Below are positions 42,953 through 44,367 of a DNA stretch of 44,367 bases, in pieces (the stretch's first letter is position 1; each line of letters starts with the position of its first letter). Position numbers and translations under genes: made by a program. The stretch is taken from positions 1-44,367 of the forward strand of contig CAVBJJ010000013.1 in the NCBI GenBank assembly GCA_963595735.1. Direction: 5' to 3'. This DNA is from CALWOS01 sp963595735 (GTDB lineage: Bacteria > Bacillota > Clostridia > Oscillospirales > Oscillospiraceae). Below the pieces are notes generated by a model. It was not told the origin of the DNA. It worked only from the letters and a program-made list of their open reading frames with translations, and ran no database searches.

Positions 42953-43894
42953 ATGGGGTTATTGGATAAGTTGAAAAAAGAAAAGAGATCGTCGGAAGAA
43001 AAACAGCATCAGGAGCAGCAGTTTCAGCAGGATTTGTCACAAAAGACTGATTCCCAAATACGCCCAGGCGGCGTGTTCATGATACAGCTTCTGATGAAAG
43101 AGAAATGCGAGATGCCCTCCAATGAGAGGTTTACAGAGATATTGTCGAAGCATCTGGGAAAAGTGGAGCAGTATGGAGACCGCAAGGTGAGTGTGAACTT
43201 TATCGCCCATGATTACATCTCTGAGATGAAGGATGCCAGCCTTCCGGTAATATTGATGATTTCTGACTGCGAGGAATTTGTGCAGGGTTCCATTGATACC
43301 TTCAGACGCAGCCAGATGTGGGATTGTATGAGTGACCGTGACCGTATTCTCTCTGAGTGCAAATATCAGATTTTTGCTAATGATATGTTAGGCGGCGGGC
43401 TGCCTGCAAGAAAACGTGCAAATATGCTTATGGATTATCTGGAGGCACTGGTGGAATTATATCCTCAGTGTGAGGCGGTTTACAACCTTAACTCCGGAAA
43501 GCTGATTCTGGCTGATGATATCCGGAAAAATGAAATAACCGGCGTTGACCGTTTTATCAAGTACGCAGTAAACGTCCGCTTTTTCAATGTTCAGGGTACG
43601 GAGGACAGTGTAGTGGACACCCTTGGTCTGAGCCTTCTGTATATAGAAGATTTGCAGTATCACTTCCATGACATGGATCCAAACTGGGTAGTAAACCACG
43701 CCTACAATTTGGCATCCTATTTGCTGAACAATGAAAAACCTATGAAGGATGGGGATACCATCGACGGCATCCGGAATGGGATGATCGTGCAGGACATCCA
43801 GTGGAAGTGTCAGTATGAGGACGCACTGATTCAGCCGGAGAGGGTAGTCATGGATGTTTGCATGGGTGAGTATGCAGCCGGAAACCGCGACTGA
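42953..43894 (+). CDS. DUF4261 domain-containing protein
   Basis: This 313-residue soluble protein has a charged Gln/Lys/Glu-rich head (about 1-40) and the DUF4261 core in the C-terminal half (about 165-310). Typical blocks are VDRFIKYAVNVRFFNVQGTE and WVVNHAYNLASYLL. The family is often found among polymorphic-toxin and immunity genes, but its biochemical function is not established. AAAGGAG precedes the ATG. Its base composition is intermediate between the core genes and the AT-rich gene to its right. Confidence 0.85.
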   Translation: MGLLDKLKKEKRSSEEKQHQEQQFQQDLSQKTDSQIRPGGVFMIQLLMKEKCEMPSNERFTEILSKHLGKVEQYGDRKVSVNFIAHDYISEMKDASLPVILMISDCEEFVQGSIDTFRRSQMWDCMSDRDRILSECKYQIFANDMLGGGLPARKRANMLMDYLEALVELYPQCEAVYNLNSGKLILADDIRKNEITGVDRFIKYAVNVRFFNVQGTEDSVVDTLGLSLLYIEDLQYHFHDMDPNWVVNHAYNLASYLLNNEKPMKDGDTIDGIRNGMIVQDIQWKCQYEDALIQPERVVMDVCMGEYAAGNRD

Positions 43895-43950
43895 TGTATC
43901 GTGAATGGAGAAAAACTTATGCCCGCAAATACCTAAAGGAGCGTGATTAA

Positions 43951-44367
43951 GTGGACATGATTGACAAACTTTTGGGAACCCCGTGCTACATAATGGATTT
44001 CCTTCCTAAACAAGTACCCATGAATTGTGGTGGACAGTTTTTTGAAGTAGAAACTTATCTACTCAACCACTATGATTGCTGTGGGTTAAGAGATAGATTT
44101 GTTGGCGTTATTTTGAAAGCGATGTGTTATTATCCTGTATCTGTTCAATGGGGCAAATGGATTGAACAGCCCACCCCCGAACAGGTAACAAAAATCATTG
44201 ATACTATACTGGAAAACCATTCTGGTGATGTAAATATATTATTTACAAGTAAAGATGTACTTCTCCAGTTTGGATGGGATTGCTTAAATATAAGCATTTA
44301 TAATCCAGATGAAGAAATGTGTATGTTGTTTGAGAAAATTGCAACTTCAGAAGGATTGTTCTGGCGA
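43951..44367 (+). CDS. Uncharacterised protein, open at the window end
   Basis: An open frame runs from GTG 43951 (or ATG 43957) to the last base of the window, at least 139 codons with no stop. AAAGGAG lies about 15 bases before the GTG. It reads MIDKLLGTPCYIMDFLPKQV at the ATG and continues with a mix of hydrophobic and charged residues, without signal peptide or TM helix. I do not recognise the family; its size and its place after DUF4261 resemble small immunity proteins. Base composition is clearly AT-richer than the left part of the window. The C terminus is missing. Confidence 0.7.
   Translation, partial: MDMIDKLLGTPCYIMDFLPKQVPMNCGGQFFEVETYLLNHYDCCGLRDRFVGVILKAMCYYPVSVQWGKWIEQPTPEQVTKIIDTILENHSGDVNILFTSKDVLLQFGWDCLNISIYNPDEEMCMLFEKIATSEGLFWR

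Noticed and set aside
43894..43950. An 18-codon ORF directly after the DUF4261 stop
   Set aside because: It overlaps the stop codon and contains the ribosome site of the next gene; too short and uncharacterised to call.
42421..44367. Second attachment site for the tRNA-Val 3' end
   Set aside because: No duplicate of the T-arm/acceptor sequence was found in the remaining bases of the window.

Overview
The window looks like chromosome of an anaerobic gut-type Firmicute of class Clostridia, most likely Oscillospiraceae/Oscillibacter-like. The reasons are a fairly high GC content, low-GC-type sigma-A promoters and Shine-Dalgarno sites, a DUF177-rpmF-DUF512-der-plsY gene order, an SLH-domain surface protein, an EF-G-like paralogue and an inverted pair of the CTCTCCC..GGGAGAG repeat. 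The family assignment is inference.

Layout. 1-253: a short inverted-repeat element. 254-2329 (-): an EF-G-like GTPase. 2782-6372 (+): an SLH/polysaccharide deacetylase, a ThrE-type exporter and a YjjG-type HAD phosphatase. 6369-14820 (+): an aromatic amino acid operon, aroF-tyrA-aroB-aroA-aroC-pheA-aroEK-aroQ, which encodes all seven shikimate steps plus both prephenate branches. It is preceded by a Phe/Tyr-rich leader peptide and an intrinsic terminator, so it is apparently controlled by ribosome-mediated attenuation. A 10-base run of N lies in the P-loop of the shikimate kinase domain of the aroE-aroK fusion. 14846-15817 (-): an RluA-type pseudouridine synthase. 15924-22976 (+): housekeeping genes (DUF177, rpmF, DUF512 radical-SAM-like, der, plsY, rarA, DUF951, a membrane acyltransferase). 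23117-27108 (+): a potABCD polyamine transporter whose binding protein carries a C-terminal membrane anchor. 27183-30129 (-): a FUSC-type membrane protein and a rhomboid-like protein lacking the usual catalytic motif. 30262-35019 (+): metK, rlmB and a large protein that reads as a degenerate P-type ATPase with an acidic disordered head. 35175-36652 (-): rlmA and thiN. 36779-39175 (-): a response regulator/histidine kinase pair overlapping a small membrane-anchored protein. 39523-42239 (+): two cell-surface-type proteins (PQQ-like beta-propeller; zinc ribbon/TM/Ig-like). 42371-42446: tRNA-Val(GAC).

Right of the tRNA the base composition becomes AT-richer and the genes change to accessory types: a TfoX-N domain protein, a DUF4261 protein and an open-ended unknown CDS. 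This suggests an island or immunity-gene cluster beginning at the tRNA gene.

The most interesting items are the Phe/Tyr leader-peptide attenuator in a Firmicute, where T-boxes are the usual solution; the degenerate P-type ATPase-like protein; the rhomboid-like/zinc-finger protein; and the tRNA-bounded accessory edge. No CRISPR array, rRNA, transposase or integrase is visible.
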